Origin: an uncultured Alphaproteobacteria bacterium
GTDB lineage: Bacteria; Pseudomonadota; Alphaproteobacteria; HIMB59; GCA-002718135
NCBI GenBank assembly: GCA_902615845.1
Contig: CACMQS010000012.1
Span: forward strand, 1-35,127
DNA length: 35,127 nt
Direction of reading: 5' to 3'
Shown here: in pieces, positions 17,799 to 29,598 of the stretch
Layout of the letters: the number at the start of each line of letters is the position of its first letter
Numbering within the stretch: position 1 is the first letter of the stretch
Notes under the pieces: model-generated
Told to the model about the DNA's origin: nothing
The model's database searches: none
The model's input: only the letters and a program-made list of their open reading frames with translations
Position numbers and translations under genes: made by a program

Positions 17799-19024
17799 AT
17801 ATTTAAGATAGAGTTATCAAAAGTAATTTCAACAACAGCATTATTTTCTTTTGAGTTATAAAAATCAAGATTACCTCCCATATTTTCAATCAAATTTTTT
17901 GCTATAAATATACCAAGTCCCATTCCCTGATTATTTTTTGAAACATATGGTTCGCCTAATTTATCAATTATATCCTTAGAAAATCCACTACCATCATCAG
18001 AGATGATAATATTAACAATTGATTTTCTATAATTCAATTCCACGTTTATTGTACTTTCAGAATATAATGTTGCATTTTGGATAATGTTTCCTAACGTATA
18101 CATTATTTCATCTTTAAAAATTATTTCAGGTTCAGAATCTGATGTATTTATATCTAATATTAATTTTTTATTTTTATTGAATTTATCAAAGTTTATTTTA
18201 ATTAAATCAGAAATTTTTACTTTTTCTAAAAATTTATCTTTTAACTTTAAAGGATTTTTAGAAAATCTTTGTAATATTTCTTTACATCTTTCTGCTTGAG
18301 ATTTTAATAAAATTATATCTTTAAGAATATTTTTATCTTCCATTAATTTTTTTTCTTTTAGTAAGTCGTTTAAAACTAAAAAAATTGTATTTAGTGGAGT
18401 CCCTAATTCATGAGCAGCAGCAGCACTGAGAGAACCTACCTCAGTCATTTTTTTTTGATTCAAAATTTGGAGTTTAGAGATAGATAATGCATTTGAAATT
18501 TGTCTTGAAGAACTTGCAAATAAATAAGCATAAATAGCAATAAAAATTACAGTAATAATTAAAGCTGAAATTAATCCAAAACTATATATCTCTGGTAAAA
18601 AAAATTTGGGACCTAAATCTAGTGGAATAAAATAGAAATTTAATAGTATAATTATTATAATTGATATTGTTGAAAGAATAACTGTCATTAGTGCTGGTAG
18701 ATATGATGCAGAAGTAATTACTGGTGCCAAAATTAGTATTGAGAATGGATTAATGATTCCTCCAGTAAGAAAAAGTAAAAAGCCAAGTTGCAATGTATCA
18801 AATAGTAGATAAGAAAATGCTTTTTTATTACTAATAGTTTTATATTTTCTTTCTTCATAATAAGAATAAAAATTTACAGCAATAGATAATAAAATTATTG
18901 ATAAAGTTTCAAAAATAGGAATTTGAATTTTTATTACAAATGAAACAAAAAATATTGCTAGCACTTGACCAAAAATAGCAATCCATCTAATTTTAATTAA
19001 ATTACCAAGTAAAATTGTATTCAT
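17795..19024 (-). CDS. regB: Redox sensor histidine kinase RegB/ActS/PrrB
   Basis: RegB senses the quinone pool and redox state and phosphorylates RegA. The 409-aa protein has about six membrane segments in residues 1-172. The quinone-linked heptad GGIINPF is at 88-94. The phosphoacceptor H205 is in SAAAAHELGTPLNTI, where the rigid AAAHELGTPL is diagnostic. The redox-active cysteine region is present with C247 in QAERCKEILQRF. The ATPase domain shows NIIQNA, DDGSGF and GMGLGIF. So both known sensing features are retained. The gene starts 6 nt after the gyrB stop, on the same strand. In other alphaproteobacteria regB-regA is usually near senC or hvrA-type genes rather than gyrB. Confidence 0.95.
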   Translation of the reverse strand: MNTILLGNLIKIRWIAIFGQVLAIFFVSFVIKIQIPIFETLSIILLSIAVNFYSYYEERKYKTISNKKAFSYLLFDTLQLGFLLFLTGGIINPFSILILAPVITSASYLPALMTVILSTISIIIIILLNFYFIPLDLGPKFFLPEIYSFGLISALIITVIFIAIYAYLFASSSRQISNALSISKLQILNQKKMTEVGSLSAAAAHELGTPLNTIFLVLNDLLKEKKLMEDKNILKDIILLKSQAERCKEILQRFSKNPLKLKDKFLEKVKISDLIKINFDKFNKNKKLILDINTSDSEPEIIFKDEIMYTLGNIIQNATLYSESTINVELNYRKSIVNIIISDDGSGFSKDIIDKLGEPYVSKNNQGMGLGIFIAKNLIENMGGNLDFYNSKENNAVVEITFDNSILNI

Positions 19025-19030
19025 TAATAT

Positions 19031-22575
<3,545 letters not shown>

Positions 22576-22578
22576 ATT

Positions 22579-23694
22579 TTAAACTCTCATCGGCATTAAA
22601 ACATAAACAAGATTAGTGTTTGAATTTTCCTGGGCAATTATAGGCGAGGTATTGTCTTTTAAATATATAGATATTTGCTTGTCTTCTAAATTATTAACTA
22701 TATCCATTATATATTTTGAATTAAAACCTATTTCAATTTCATCTCCAGTATAACCTATTTTTAAATCTTCAGAAGCTGTACTACTTTCTGTATTAATAGT
22801 ATTTAAATTAAGAATATTATTTAATAATTTAAATTTAATTACAGGTGATTTTTCATTTGCTATTGTACTAACTCTGTCGACAGCTGATAATAATTTTTCT
22901 CTATCAATTTTAAGTATATTGCTATTGTCATTTGGAATAACCCTTTTATAATCTGGAAAGGTACCGTCAATCAATTTAGAAATAAAAACTATTTCTTCTA
23001 TTATAAATACAATTTTATTCGAACTTATAGATATATTAATATCATTATCAATTTCAGATAATAATTTAGATAATTCATAAATTGTTTTTTTTGGAATAAT
23101 CACACCTGACAATTTATTAATCATACCATCTATTTCATGGCTAAATTTAGCTAATCTATGACCATCTGTCCCAACAAGTGTAACTATATTTTTATTATTC
23201 TCATTTGTTACATTAAAATATAGACCGTTTAAGAAATATCTGGTTTCTTCATTTGAAATAGAGAATTTAGTTTTATCAATTAATTTAAATAAAATTTTTG
23301 AATTTATTTTGATTTCAACTCCAGAATTTTCTTTTTCTATTATTGGATAATCCTCTTTAGGTAAACAAGCAAGTGAAAATCTGGAGCCATCTGATCTGAG
23401 AGTAAGTAACTTTCCATTATTTGATATAATTTCTATTTCACTACTATCATCAATTTTTCTAACTATGTCATATAATATTTGAGAATTGATAGTTGTTGAT
23501 CCTTCTTCCATGATATTACATGAAATTTTTTCTATTATAGATATATCCATGTCAGTGGATGTTAATATTAATTGACTACCTTTTGCTTCTATTAAAATAT
23601 TTGCTAAAATTGGTAAGGAGTTCTTTTTATCTACAATTCCCTGCAAATGTGAAAGTGTTTTAAAAAAGTCTGATCTCAGTATTTTGAATTTCAT
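22579..23694 (-). CDS. dnaN: DNA polymerase III beta sliding clamp
   Basis: DnaN forms the ring that holds polymerase III and many repair proteins on DNA. The 371-aa protein has the normal three-fold clamp domain length. Recognisable parts are the start MKFKILRSDFFKTLSHLQGI, NSLPILANILIEA, the central YFLNGLYFN and VGTDGHRLA, and the C-terminal VLMPMRV, which is almost invariant and forms part of the peptide-binding pocket. It begins 24 nt after the dnaA stop and ends 3 nt before recF, as part of the dnaA operon. Confidence 0.98.
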   Translation of the reverse strand: MKFKILRSDFFKTLSHLQGIVDKKNSLPILANILIEAKGSQLILTSTDMDISIIEKISCNIMEEGSTTINSQILYDIVRKIDDSSEIEIISNNGKLLTLRSDGSRFSLACLPKEDYPIIEKENSGVEIKINSKILFKLIDKTKFSISNEETRYFLNGLYFNVTNENNKNIVTLVGTDGHRLAKFSHEIDGMINKLSGVIIPKKTIYELSKLLSEIDNDINISISSNKIVFIIEEIVFISKLIDGTFPDYKRVIPNDNSNILKIDREKLLSAVDRVSTIANEKSPVIKFKLLNNILNLNTINTESSTASEDLKIGYTGDEIEIGFNSKYIMDIVNNLEDKQISIYLKDNTSPIIAQENSNTNLVYVLMPMRV

Positions 23695-23718
23695 ACATTA
23701 AACATATGATAAAAAGAT

Positions 23719-25113
23719 TTAAGAATCTATAAGTCTTTTCAATAATTCTAAATCCTCATTGAAATTTACATCAGATAACTTTAGTTCTTCAATTTTTTTA
23801 ACGGCATGCATCACAGTTGTATGATCTCTACCTCCAAATTTTCTTCCAATCTCAGGTAAAGATCTAGAAGTAATAGATTTAGCTAAATACATCGCAATTT
23901 GTCTTGGTCGAGCAACTGAACGCGATCTTCGAGGTGAGTGCATATCAGTAATTCTAATATTAAAATGTTCAGCAACTTTTTTTTGTATTTCTTCAATAGT
24001 AATTTTTTTATTTGATGATTTTAAAAGGTCCTGAAGAACCAATTGTGCAGTTTCAACAGTAATTGCAGTACCTACCAAAGTTGCGTGCGCTACCAGTCTA
24101 TTTAGAGCACCCTCCATCTCTCTTACATTAGAAATAATTCTATGTGAAAGAAATTCTAGAACCTTAGGGGGGATTTCTACTCCTCTTTTATGGGCTTTTT
24201 CAATCAAGATTCCAAGCCTTAATTCGTAAGTTGTTGGATGAATATCTGCAACCAAACCGCAGCCAAGTCTAGATTTTAATCTTTCTTGAACACCGTCAAG
24301 ATCAGTAGGAGTTTTATCAGCAGAAATAACAATTTGTTTATTTTGTTCTATAAGTGCATTGAAAGTATGAAAAAACTCTTCTTGAGTATTATCTTTTCCA
24401 CTTATGAATTGAACATCATCAATCATTAAAACATCTATAGATCTAAATTGTTCTTTGAAAGCTGATGTATCTTTATATCTTAAAGCTCTAACAAACTGGT
24501 ACATAAATTTTTCAGCAGAAAGATATATAACTTTTCTTTCTGGTTGTTGTTGTTTAATTTTCCAACCTATGGCATGCATTAAATGCGTTTTCCCTAAACC
24601 AACTCCACCACATAAAAATAATGGATTAAATGTAATTTTGTCTGCTTCTGAAACTCTTTGTGATGCAGCAAAGGCTAATTCATTAGGTTTGCCTACAACA
24701 AAATTTTCAAATGTAAATCTTGGATCTAGGGGAGCACCAAACTCATTTGGATATGTTGACGCCTGATTGGATCTGAGATCCATACTTGATTTCCAATGAT
24801 TATCGTTGCTTTTTATAGTTCTTGCAGTTCCTGGTACAACTCTTCCTCCAGATGGTTTAACTACAAATTTGATAGTATCAACTTTTTCAATATAGTTCTT
24901 AGCTTCAATTTTAATTTTTTCTGAATAATTATTTACAATCCAATCTCTTAGAAATTTAGTTGGTACTGAAAACGTTATGGTATTTTCTTCAGATGAAACA
25001 TAACTCAGATGTTTCAGCCAATTGTTAAAGGCAGTATCGCCAACATTTTTCTTTAAATTTTTTTTAAAAGATAACCATTTACTTTCATCAAAAATAGTAG
25101 ATGTATTATCCAT
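23719..25113 (-). CDS. dnaA: Chromosomal replication initiator DnaA
   Basis: DnaA binds and opens the replication origin and acts as a transcription factor. The 464-aa protein has domain I (about 1-90), a linker, then the AAA+ domain with Walker A GGVGLGKTHLMHAIG, Walker B VLMIDDVQFISGKD and the arginine-finger region QERLKSRLGCGL. Domain IV has the DNA-binding PRQIAMYLAKSITSRSLPEI and the DnaA signature FGGRDHTTVMHAVKKI. A G-run (GGGGG at 25117-25121 on the minus strand) only 3 nt before the ATG may act as its ribosome site, an unusually short spacing. A 9-bp dyad lies 34 nt upstream of the start. It leads dnaN-recF-gyrB-regB-regA. Confidence 0.98.
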   Translation of the reverse strand: MDNTSTIFDESKWLSFKKNLKKNVGDTAFNNWLKHLSYVSSEENTITFSVPTKFLRDWIVNNYSEKIKIEAKNYIEKVDTIKFVVKPSGGRVVPGTARTIKSNDNHWKSSMDLRSNQASTYPNEFGAPLDPRFTFENFVVGKPNELAFAASQRVSEADKITFNPLFLCGGVGLGKTHLMHAIGWKIKQQQPERKVIYLSAEKFMYQFVRALRYKDTSAFKEQFRSIDVLMIDDVQFISGKDNTQEEFFHTFNALIEQNKQIVISADKTPTDLDGVQERLKSRLGCGLVADIHPTTYELRLGILIEKAHKRGVEIPPKVLEFLSHRIISNVREMEGALNRLVAHATLVGTAITVETAQLVLQDLLKSSNKKITIEEIQKKVAEHFNIRITDMHSPRRSRSVARPRQIAMYLAKSITSRSLPEIGRKFGGRDHTTVMHAVKKIEELKLSDVNFNEDLELLKRLIDS

Positions 25114-25146
25114 TTTCCCCCAACAAGACGATTTTTTGCTTTATTA

Positions 25147-25177
25147 ATTTTACGAAAAAAATCTAAAGTCGTAAAAT
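25147..25177 (-). repeat. Perfect 9-bp inverted repeat in the dnaA leader
   Basis: ATTTTACGA (25147-25155) and TCGTAAAAT (25169-25177) are exact reverse complements separated by 13 nt. They lie in the 145-bp gap between rpsT and dnaA, 34-64 nt before the dnaA start. As RNA it would be a hairpin with one G-C-containing core; as DNA it could be an operator for a dimeric repressor. I found no TTATNCACA-type DnaA box in this gap, so it does not look like a standard origin. Confidence 0.6.
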
Positions 25178-25249
25178 ATAATCACCAAATTAATTTACTT
25201 AATCAACACCCTTTAAGTATTTTTAGCAAGAAGAAAAGTGAAAAAAATT

Positions 25250-25268
25250 AAAAAAAAATTATTTTTTT
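25250..25268 (-). terminator. Possible A/U hairpin terminator at the end of rpsT
   Basis: On the minus strand the last codons of rpsT read A7, then the TAA stop, then a run of nine T. This can fold as a 7-bp A-U hairpin with the stop codon as loop, followed by more T-rich sequence. It lacks G-C pairs, so it is only a weak candidate for ending the rpsT message before dnaA. Confidence 0.25.
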
Positions 25269-25519
25269 GAAATTTGTTTTGATAAAGAGGATAACTTTCT
25301 GGATATGTATTCTTTTTTAAAAATACCTTTTTTTGAAGCTCTAGCCATTATTGAGTTAACATTGCTAAAGGATTTTTGAATTTCTTCCTCATTTTTTGCT
25401 TCAACTGAAGATTTGAATTTATTTAGAGCGTTTCTAAACTTAGACAAGTATTGAGAATTAACAGTATTTCTAGTTTTGTTCTGTCTAGATCTTTTTTTTG
25501 CAGAAGCATGGTTAGCCAT
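25259..25519 (-). CDS. rpsT: 30S ribosomal protein S20
   Basis: S20 binds 16S rRNA early in small-subunit assembly. The 86-aa basic protein starts MANHASAKKRSRQNKTRN, typical of the family, and has the conserved NSIMARASKKGIFKK segment before its lysine-rich end. It lies between mutM (52 bp upstream) and dnaA (145 bp downstream), all on the minus strand, which is the usual alphaproteobacterial mutM-rpsT-dnaA order. An enoyl-CoA hydratase gene sometimes found between mutM and rpsT is absent. Confidence 0.96.
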   Translation of the reverse strand: MANHASAKKRSRQNKTRNTVNSQYLSKFRNALNKFKSSVEAKNEEEIQKSFSNVNSIMARASKKGIFKKEYISRKLSSLSKQISKK

Positions 25520-25571
25520 ATGGGAGCTATAAATTCAAAATAAATTAAGTCAATTAATATTTATTAAAGAT

Positions 25572-26390
25572 TTACTTATTATTTTGAAGTTTTGGACAAT
25601 AAAATGTAGATCTTCCATACTGAACAATCTTTTTAACCTCGTCATCACCTATTTTTTTTCCTTCTTTATTATAAACTTTAAAATTAGACTGGAAATTTCC
25701 TAATGTCCCATCAGTAGACCTATAATCCCGTATACTAGAACCCCCATATTTAATTGCTTTTATTAAAATTTTTCTAATAGATTTAATTAGTTTCAGAATG
25801 AGACTAATTTTTAAATCCTTACCCAAAGTAAGTGGTGAAATTTTAGAATCAAATAGAATTTCTGATGCATAGATATTACCTATACCAGTAATTAATTTTT
25901 GATTGAGTAAAATCTGCTTTATAGGAACGTGGGATTTAGAAATTTTTTCAAATATCATCTGTGCAGTAAGATCTGGACTCAGTGCATCTACTCCCAAGCT
26001 TGTAATATACTTTTGTTTTTGAAGATCTTTTGTTTGTACTATATCTATAAATCCAAATTTCCTTGGATCATGGTAAATTAGTATCTTTTTACTTAAAAAA
26101 TATATAACAAAATGATCATGTTTTATCCTTTTGTAGTTTATATCAATAGTTTTCAATCTTCCTGACATCCCTAAATGTATTACCAAAGAATAATCTTTAT
26201 CTAAATCAATGATAATGAACTTTCCTATGCGTCTTAAGTTGGATATCTTGGAGTTACGTAGTATATTAATAATATTATTAGGAATTTTAAAACGTAGTTT
26301 TGATGTATGAATTTTAACATTAGATATTTTTTGATTCAATATTACGCTAAGTCCTTTAACTGTAGTTTCAACTTCGGGTAATTCTGGCAT
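25572..26390 (-). CDS. mutM: Formamidopyrimidine-DNA glycosylase lacking its zinc finger cysteines
   Basis: MutM (Fpg) removes 8-oxoguanine and formamidopyrimidines and cuts the abasic site. The 272-aa protein keeps the catalytic P2-E3 (MPELPEVET), K57 (RRIGKFIIIDL), the void-filling M75 (HLGMSGRL) with R110 and F112 (HDPRKFG), the H2TH motif with N172 (GIGNIYASEIL), and R260 (YGRSTFYCP). The C-terminal zinc finger, normally CxxC...CPxCQ, has lost three of four cysteines: the first pair region reads EGKKIGDDEVKKIVQ and the last reads CPKLQ, leaving only C265. The frame is open and unbroken, so this is a zincless Fpg rather than a frameshift. Its ATG is one base from that of ubiE. Confidence 0.95.
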   Translation of the reverse strand: MPELPEVETTVKGLSVILNQKISNVKIHTSKLRFKIPNNIINILRNSKISNLRRIGKFIIIDLDKDYSLVIHLGMSGRLKTIDINYKRIKHDHFVIYFLSKKILIYHDPRKFGFIDIVQTKDLQKQKYITSLGVDALSPDLTAQMIFEKISKSHVPIKQILLNQKLITGIGNIYASEILFDSKISPLTLGKDLKISLILKLIKSIRKILIKAIKYGGSSIRDYRSTDGTLGNFQSNFKVYNKEGKKIGDDEVKKIVQYGRSTFYCPKLQNNK

Positions 26391-26391
26391 A

Positions 26392-27123
26392 ATGAAAAAA
26401 GATTATAATTTTGGTTATACAAAAGTAAACTCAAAACAAAAGACTAAACTTGTTCAGAATGTATTTTCAAGTGTAGCTCCAAGCTACGATATTATGAATG
26501 ATTTAATGAGTTTAGGTATGCATCGGTTATGGAAAAAAAGATTTGTAGAGACAGTGGATCTAAAAGAAAATGAAATTGTCTTAGATGTAGGTTCTGGTTC
26601 TGGTGATATTGCTAACGAAATTTTAAAAGAAAATTTATCAACAAGTCTTTATCTTTTAGATCTAAATAAAGAAATGTTATTAGAAGGAAAAAAAAGATTA
26701 AAAAAAGAAAAAAATATAAAATATTTTATTGGCGATGCAGAAAAGTTAAATTTTGAAAATAATTTTTTTGATAAATATACTATTTCTTTCTGCTTAAGAA
26801 ATGTGACAGAGTATTTATTATCAATAAAAGAGGCTTACAGAGTTCTTAAACCTGGTGGTAAATATTGTTGCTTAGAATTTAGTACACCTAAATCATCTTT
26901 GATATCGAGTTCATATAAAATTTATAAATCAAAAATTTTACCTCTTTTAGGAGATCTAATTGCCAAAGATAAAAATGCTTATGAGTATTTAAGTGAAAGC
27001 ATTGATTTATTTCCATCACAAGAAGAGCTTAGCAAAAATCTTCGTGATTGCGGATTTACAAAAGTTGAAACTATTAATTTATTTAATGGAATTGTAGCCA
27101 TACATACCGGCTATAAAATATAA
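26392..27123 (+). CDS. ubiE: Ubiquinone/menaquinone C-methyltransferase UbiE
   Basis: UbiE uses SAM to methylate the ring carbon of demethylmenaquinol or 2-polyprenyl-6-methoxy-benzoquinol in quinone synthesis. The 243-aa protein opens with FGYTKVNSKQKTKLV and SYDIMNDLMSLGMHRLWKK, as in the family, fixing the start at 26392. SAM motif I is VLDVGSGSGDIA (63-74), then SFCLRNVTE and PGGKYCCLEFSTP. Only one base separates its ATG from the divergent mutM ATG, so its promoter must lie inside mutM or the mRNA is leaderless. It overlaps coaBC by one base (TAATG). The ubiB gene that normally sits between ubiE and coaBC in alphaproteobacteria is not here. Confidence 0.97.
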   Translation: MKKDYNFGYTKVNSKQKTKLVQNVFSSVAPSYDIMNDLMSLGMHRLWKKRFVETVDLKENEIVLDVGSGSGDIANEILKENLSTSLYLLDLNKEMLLEGKKRLKKEKNIKYFIGDAEKLNFENNFFDKYTISFCLRNVTEYLLSIKEAYRVLKPGGKYCCLEFSTPKSSLISSSYKIYKSKILPLLGDLIAKDKNAYEYLSESIDLFPSQEELSKNLRDCGFTKVETINLFNGIVAIHTGYKI

Positions 27124-28292
27124 TGAATAAAATTTTATTAATAATAACTGGTTCTATAGCAGCGTCTAGATGTAAAGAAATTATTACTTTACTAAATAAT
27201 AAAGAAGTTAATATTAGTTGCATACTAACTAAAGAAGCGAAAAAATATTTAAAAATATCAGATATAAAAAAATTACTTAAAGATAGAATATTTATTGATG
27301 AAGATGAAAAAAAAAATAAGATGCTTCATATTAATTTATCAAGAGATAATGATATAATAGTTGTATGCCCAGCTACAGCTAATTCTATTGCAAAGTTTGC
27401 TCATGGATATGGAGATAATTTAGCTTCTAATACGTTACTTGCTTCAAATAAAAAAATTTTGTTTGTTCCCGCAATGAATAGTTTTATGTGGCATAATAAA
27501 ATTAATTTAAAAAATGTGAGATTATTAAAAGATAGTGGTCATGAGTTTATTGGCCCAAAAGTTGGAAAACTAAAATGTGGAGAATTTGGTTTAGGTAGAA
27601 TTGATAACTCAAAAAATATAGTAAATAGAATTTTAAGTAGATTAAAAAATGTCAATTTATTAAAGGATAAGAAATGCCTAGTAACTGCAGGACCAACGAT
27701 TGAAATGATTGATCCAGTTAGGTTTATTTCAAATCAATCATCTGGAAAACAAGGCTATGAAATTGCTTCACAACTTGTTTTATATGGAGCAAATGTAACC
27801 TTGATATCTGGACCAACAAATTTAGACCCTCCGCCAAATTTAAAATTTATTCAAATAAAATCAGCAAAGGAAATGTATCAAAAAATTATAAAAATTTCTA
27901 AAATTGATATAGGAATTTTTACTGCTGCAGTATCTGATTTTAAAAATAAAAATATCAATAAATCCAAATTAAAAAAAAATAAAAAATTAAATATTAATCT
28001 TCATAAGAATATTGATATTTTAGAAAAAATTGGAAAAAGTAAAACTCAAAGGCCAAAATTTTTAGTTGGTTTTGCAGCTGAAACAGGGAGCATTAATAAT
28101 GCCAGAAAAAAATTAGTAGATAAACAATGTGATATGATGGTTTATAATAAAATTGATAGTAAAAATAAAGTTTTTGGATCAGATTATAATCGAATATCGA
28201 TAATTACAAAAAACCAGATAAAAAAGTTTAAGAAAATGACAAAGGTAAATTGTGCAAAGCAAATTATAAAACAAATATATAATACTATATAG
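27123..28292 (+). CDS. coaBC: Bifunctional phosphopantothenoylcysteine decarboxylase/synthetase
   Basis: CoaBC couples 4'-phosphopantothenate with cysteine (CoaB) and decarboxylates the product to 4'-phosphopantetheine (CoaC), two steps of coenzyme A synthesis. The 389-aa protein has the flavin-dependent CoaC part first, with ITGSIAASR, the catalytic H69 (MLHINLSR), N119 (VPAMNSFMW) and C152 (KCGEFGLGRI). CoaB follows from about residue 182 with VTAGPTIEMIDPVRFISN (N204), SSGKQGYEIA, TAAVSDF and a lysine cluster KLKKNKK (282-288). It starts on the last base of the ubiE stop, and the MoeB-like gene follows after 4 nt. Pantetheine feeds the acyl carrier protein used by the nearby fab genes. Confidence 0.97.
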   Translation: MNKILLIITGSIAASRCKEIITLLNNKEVNISCILTKEAKKYLKISDIKKLLKDRIFIDEDEKKNKMLHINLSRDNDIIVVCPATANSIAKFAHGYGDNLASNTLLASNKKILFVPAMNSFMWHNKINLKNVRLLKDSGHEFIGPKVGKLKCGEFGLGRIDNSKNIVNRILSRLKNVNLLKDKKCLVTAGPTIEMIDPVRFISNQSSGKQGYEIASQLVLYGANVTLISGPTNLDPPPNLKFIQIKSAKEMYQKIIKISKIDIGIFTAAVSDFKNKNINKSKLKKNKKLNINLHKNIDILEKIGKSKTQRPKFLVGFAAETGSINNARKKLVDKQCDMMVYNKIDSKNKVFGSDYNRISIITKNQIKKFKKMTKVNCAKQIIKQIYNTI

Positions 28293-28296
28293 AGTT

Positions 28297-29049
28297 ATGA
28301 ATAATTACTCTGAAGAAGAATATAAAATTTTCAGCAGGTTATTTATTTTAAACGAGTTTACTGAAGAAAATCTAAAAAAATTATCTAATATAAAAATTGG
28401 TATTGTGGGTATGGGGGGTATAGGATGTCCTTTAAGTCAATATTTAGTAAACTCTGGAATTAAAGAATTGTTAATAGTAGATGGAGACATTGTTGAAAAA
28501 AGTAATCTTAATAGACAAATTTTGTTTAATTTAAATGATATTGGAAAAAAAAAGGTTGATGTGGCAAAATACAAATTAAATTTAATCAATACTGAATGTA
28601 AAATTCATACTATTGATGAAAATATTAATTCTTTAAATTTAAATTATTTAAAAGAATGTTCTATAATTGTTGATGCAACTGATGATTGGTTCAGTTCTAA
28701 ATTATTAAATGAATATTGTATAAAAAACTCAATCAATTTTTTATATTCCTCTGCATTAAGACACGATTTACAAATTATACTTTTCAATAATTCAAATAAA
28801 AGTAATCATCTATGTTTAAATTGTATATTTCCTAACAAAGATGATGTTGATCTTCCGAGATGTAGTGTAGTCGGTATTTCAGGCATTTCTGCAGGGTTAG
28901 CAGGTTTGATTGCCGCTCAAAAAATAATTAATTATTATTTAAATTTAAAGGATGAAACTAATATAATGACAATTACTGATGGAAAAAAATTAAGCATTGA
29001 TAATATTGTTATTAAAAGTAAACATGATTGTTACTTAAAATCAGTTTAA
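28297..29049 (+). CDS. MoeB/ThiF family adenylyltransferase
   Basis: This E1-like enzyme adenylates the C-terminal glycine of a small sulfur carrier (MoaD in molybdopterin, ThiS in thiamine synthesis). The 250-aa protein has the nucleotide loop GIVGMGGIGCP (35-45), VDGDIVEKSNLNRQ (61-74), catalytic D130 (DATDDWF) and GISGISAGLAGLIAAQ (193-208). The zinc site is incomplete: CLNC (173-176) is normal, but the second CxxC is reduced to one cysteine, C245 in KHDCYLKSV. No rhodanese domain is attached and no sulfur-carrier gene is adjacent, so MoeB versus ThiF cannot be decided. A dut gene often found next to coaBC is absent. Confidence 0.85.
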   Translation: MNNYSEEEYKIFSRLFILNEFTEENLKKLSNIKIGIVGMGGIGCPLSQYLVNSGIKELLIVDGDIVEKSNLNRQILFNLNDIGKKKVDVAKYKLNLINTECKIHTIDENINSLNLNYLKECSIIVDATDDWFSSKLLNEYCIKNSINFLYSSALRHDLQIILFNNSNKSNHLCLNCIFPNKDDVDLPRCSVVGISGISAGLAGLIAAQKIINYYLNLKDETNIMTITDGKKLSIDNIVIKSKHDCYLKSV

Positions 29050-29088
29050 GTTAATTGATAAATACATAAAAAAAGTTTAATTAAAATT

Positions 29089-29595
29089 ATGAAACAAAAT
29101 TCATTTACCTACGAACAATTAATTGATTGTGCAAAAGGTGTTCTTTTTGGAAAAGGGAATGCTCAACTTCCAATGCCTCCTATGTTAATGTTTGATAGAA
29201 TCACTTCAATAAATGAGACTGGTGGCGAATTTTCTAAAGGTGAGGTTATTGCAGAATTGGATATTAAAGAAGACTTATGGTTTTTTGAATGTCATTTTAA
29301 AGATGATCCGGTAATGCCAGGTTGCTTAGGTTTGGATGCCATGTGGCAATTACTAGGTTTTTATTTAGGATGGCTTGGCCAACCAGGAAAAGGTAGGGCT
29401 TTAGGAGTTGGTGAAGTTAAGTTTACCGGTCAGGTATTACAAAAAGTCAAAAAAGTAACCTACCATATATCTCTTAAAAGACTTATACTAAGAAAATTAA
29501 TTTTAGGAGTTGGAGATGGTGTTTTAAAAGCTGACGGTGAAACAATTTATGAAGCTAAAGATATGAAAGTTGGTTTATTTTCACCTGAAAAATAA
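29089..29595 (+). CDS. fabA: 3-hydroxydecanoyl-ACP dehydratase/isomerase
   Basis: FabA dehydrates beta-hydroxyacyl-ACP and isomerises trans-2- to cis-3-decenoyl-ACP, the branch point to unsaturated fatty acids. The 168-aa protein has catalytic H69 in [19 protein letters not shown] and D83 in [11 protein letters not shown], plus [11 protein letters not shown]. The length is standard. It begins the fabA-fabB-fabI operon, 39 bp after the MoeB-like gene, so a local promoter is possible but short. In many alphaproteobacteria irr, an iron regulator, precedes fabA; there is no room for it here. Confidence 0.97.
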   Translation: MKQNSFTYEQLIDCAKGVLFGKGNAQLPMPPMLMFDRITSINETGGEFSKGEVIAELDIKEDLWFFECHFKDDPVMPGCLGLDAMWQLLGFYLGWLGQPGKGRALGVGEVKFTGQVLQKVKKVTYHISLKRLILRKLILGVGDGVLKADGETIYEAKDMKVGLFSPEK

Positions 29596-29598
29596 GTA

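Noticed and set aside
25114..25258. Chromosomal replication origin between rpsT and dnaA
   Set aside because: No TTATNCACA-type DnaA boxes are visible and the gap is only 145 bp; alphaproteobacterial origins are often away from dnaA.
25572..25700. Frameshift as the cause of missing zinc ligands in mutM
   Set aside because: The tail keeps VYNKEG and IVQYGRSTFYCP in the same frame on both sides of the altered stretch, so the frame is intact.
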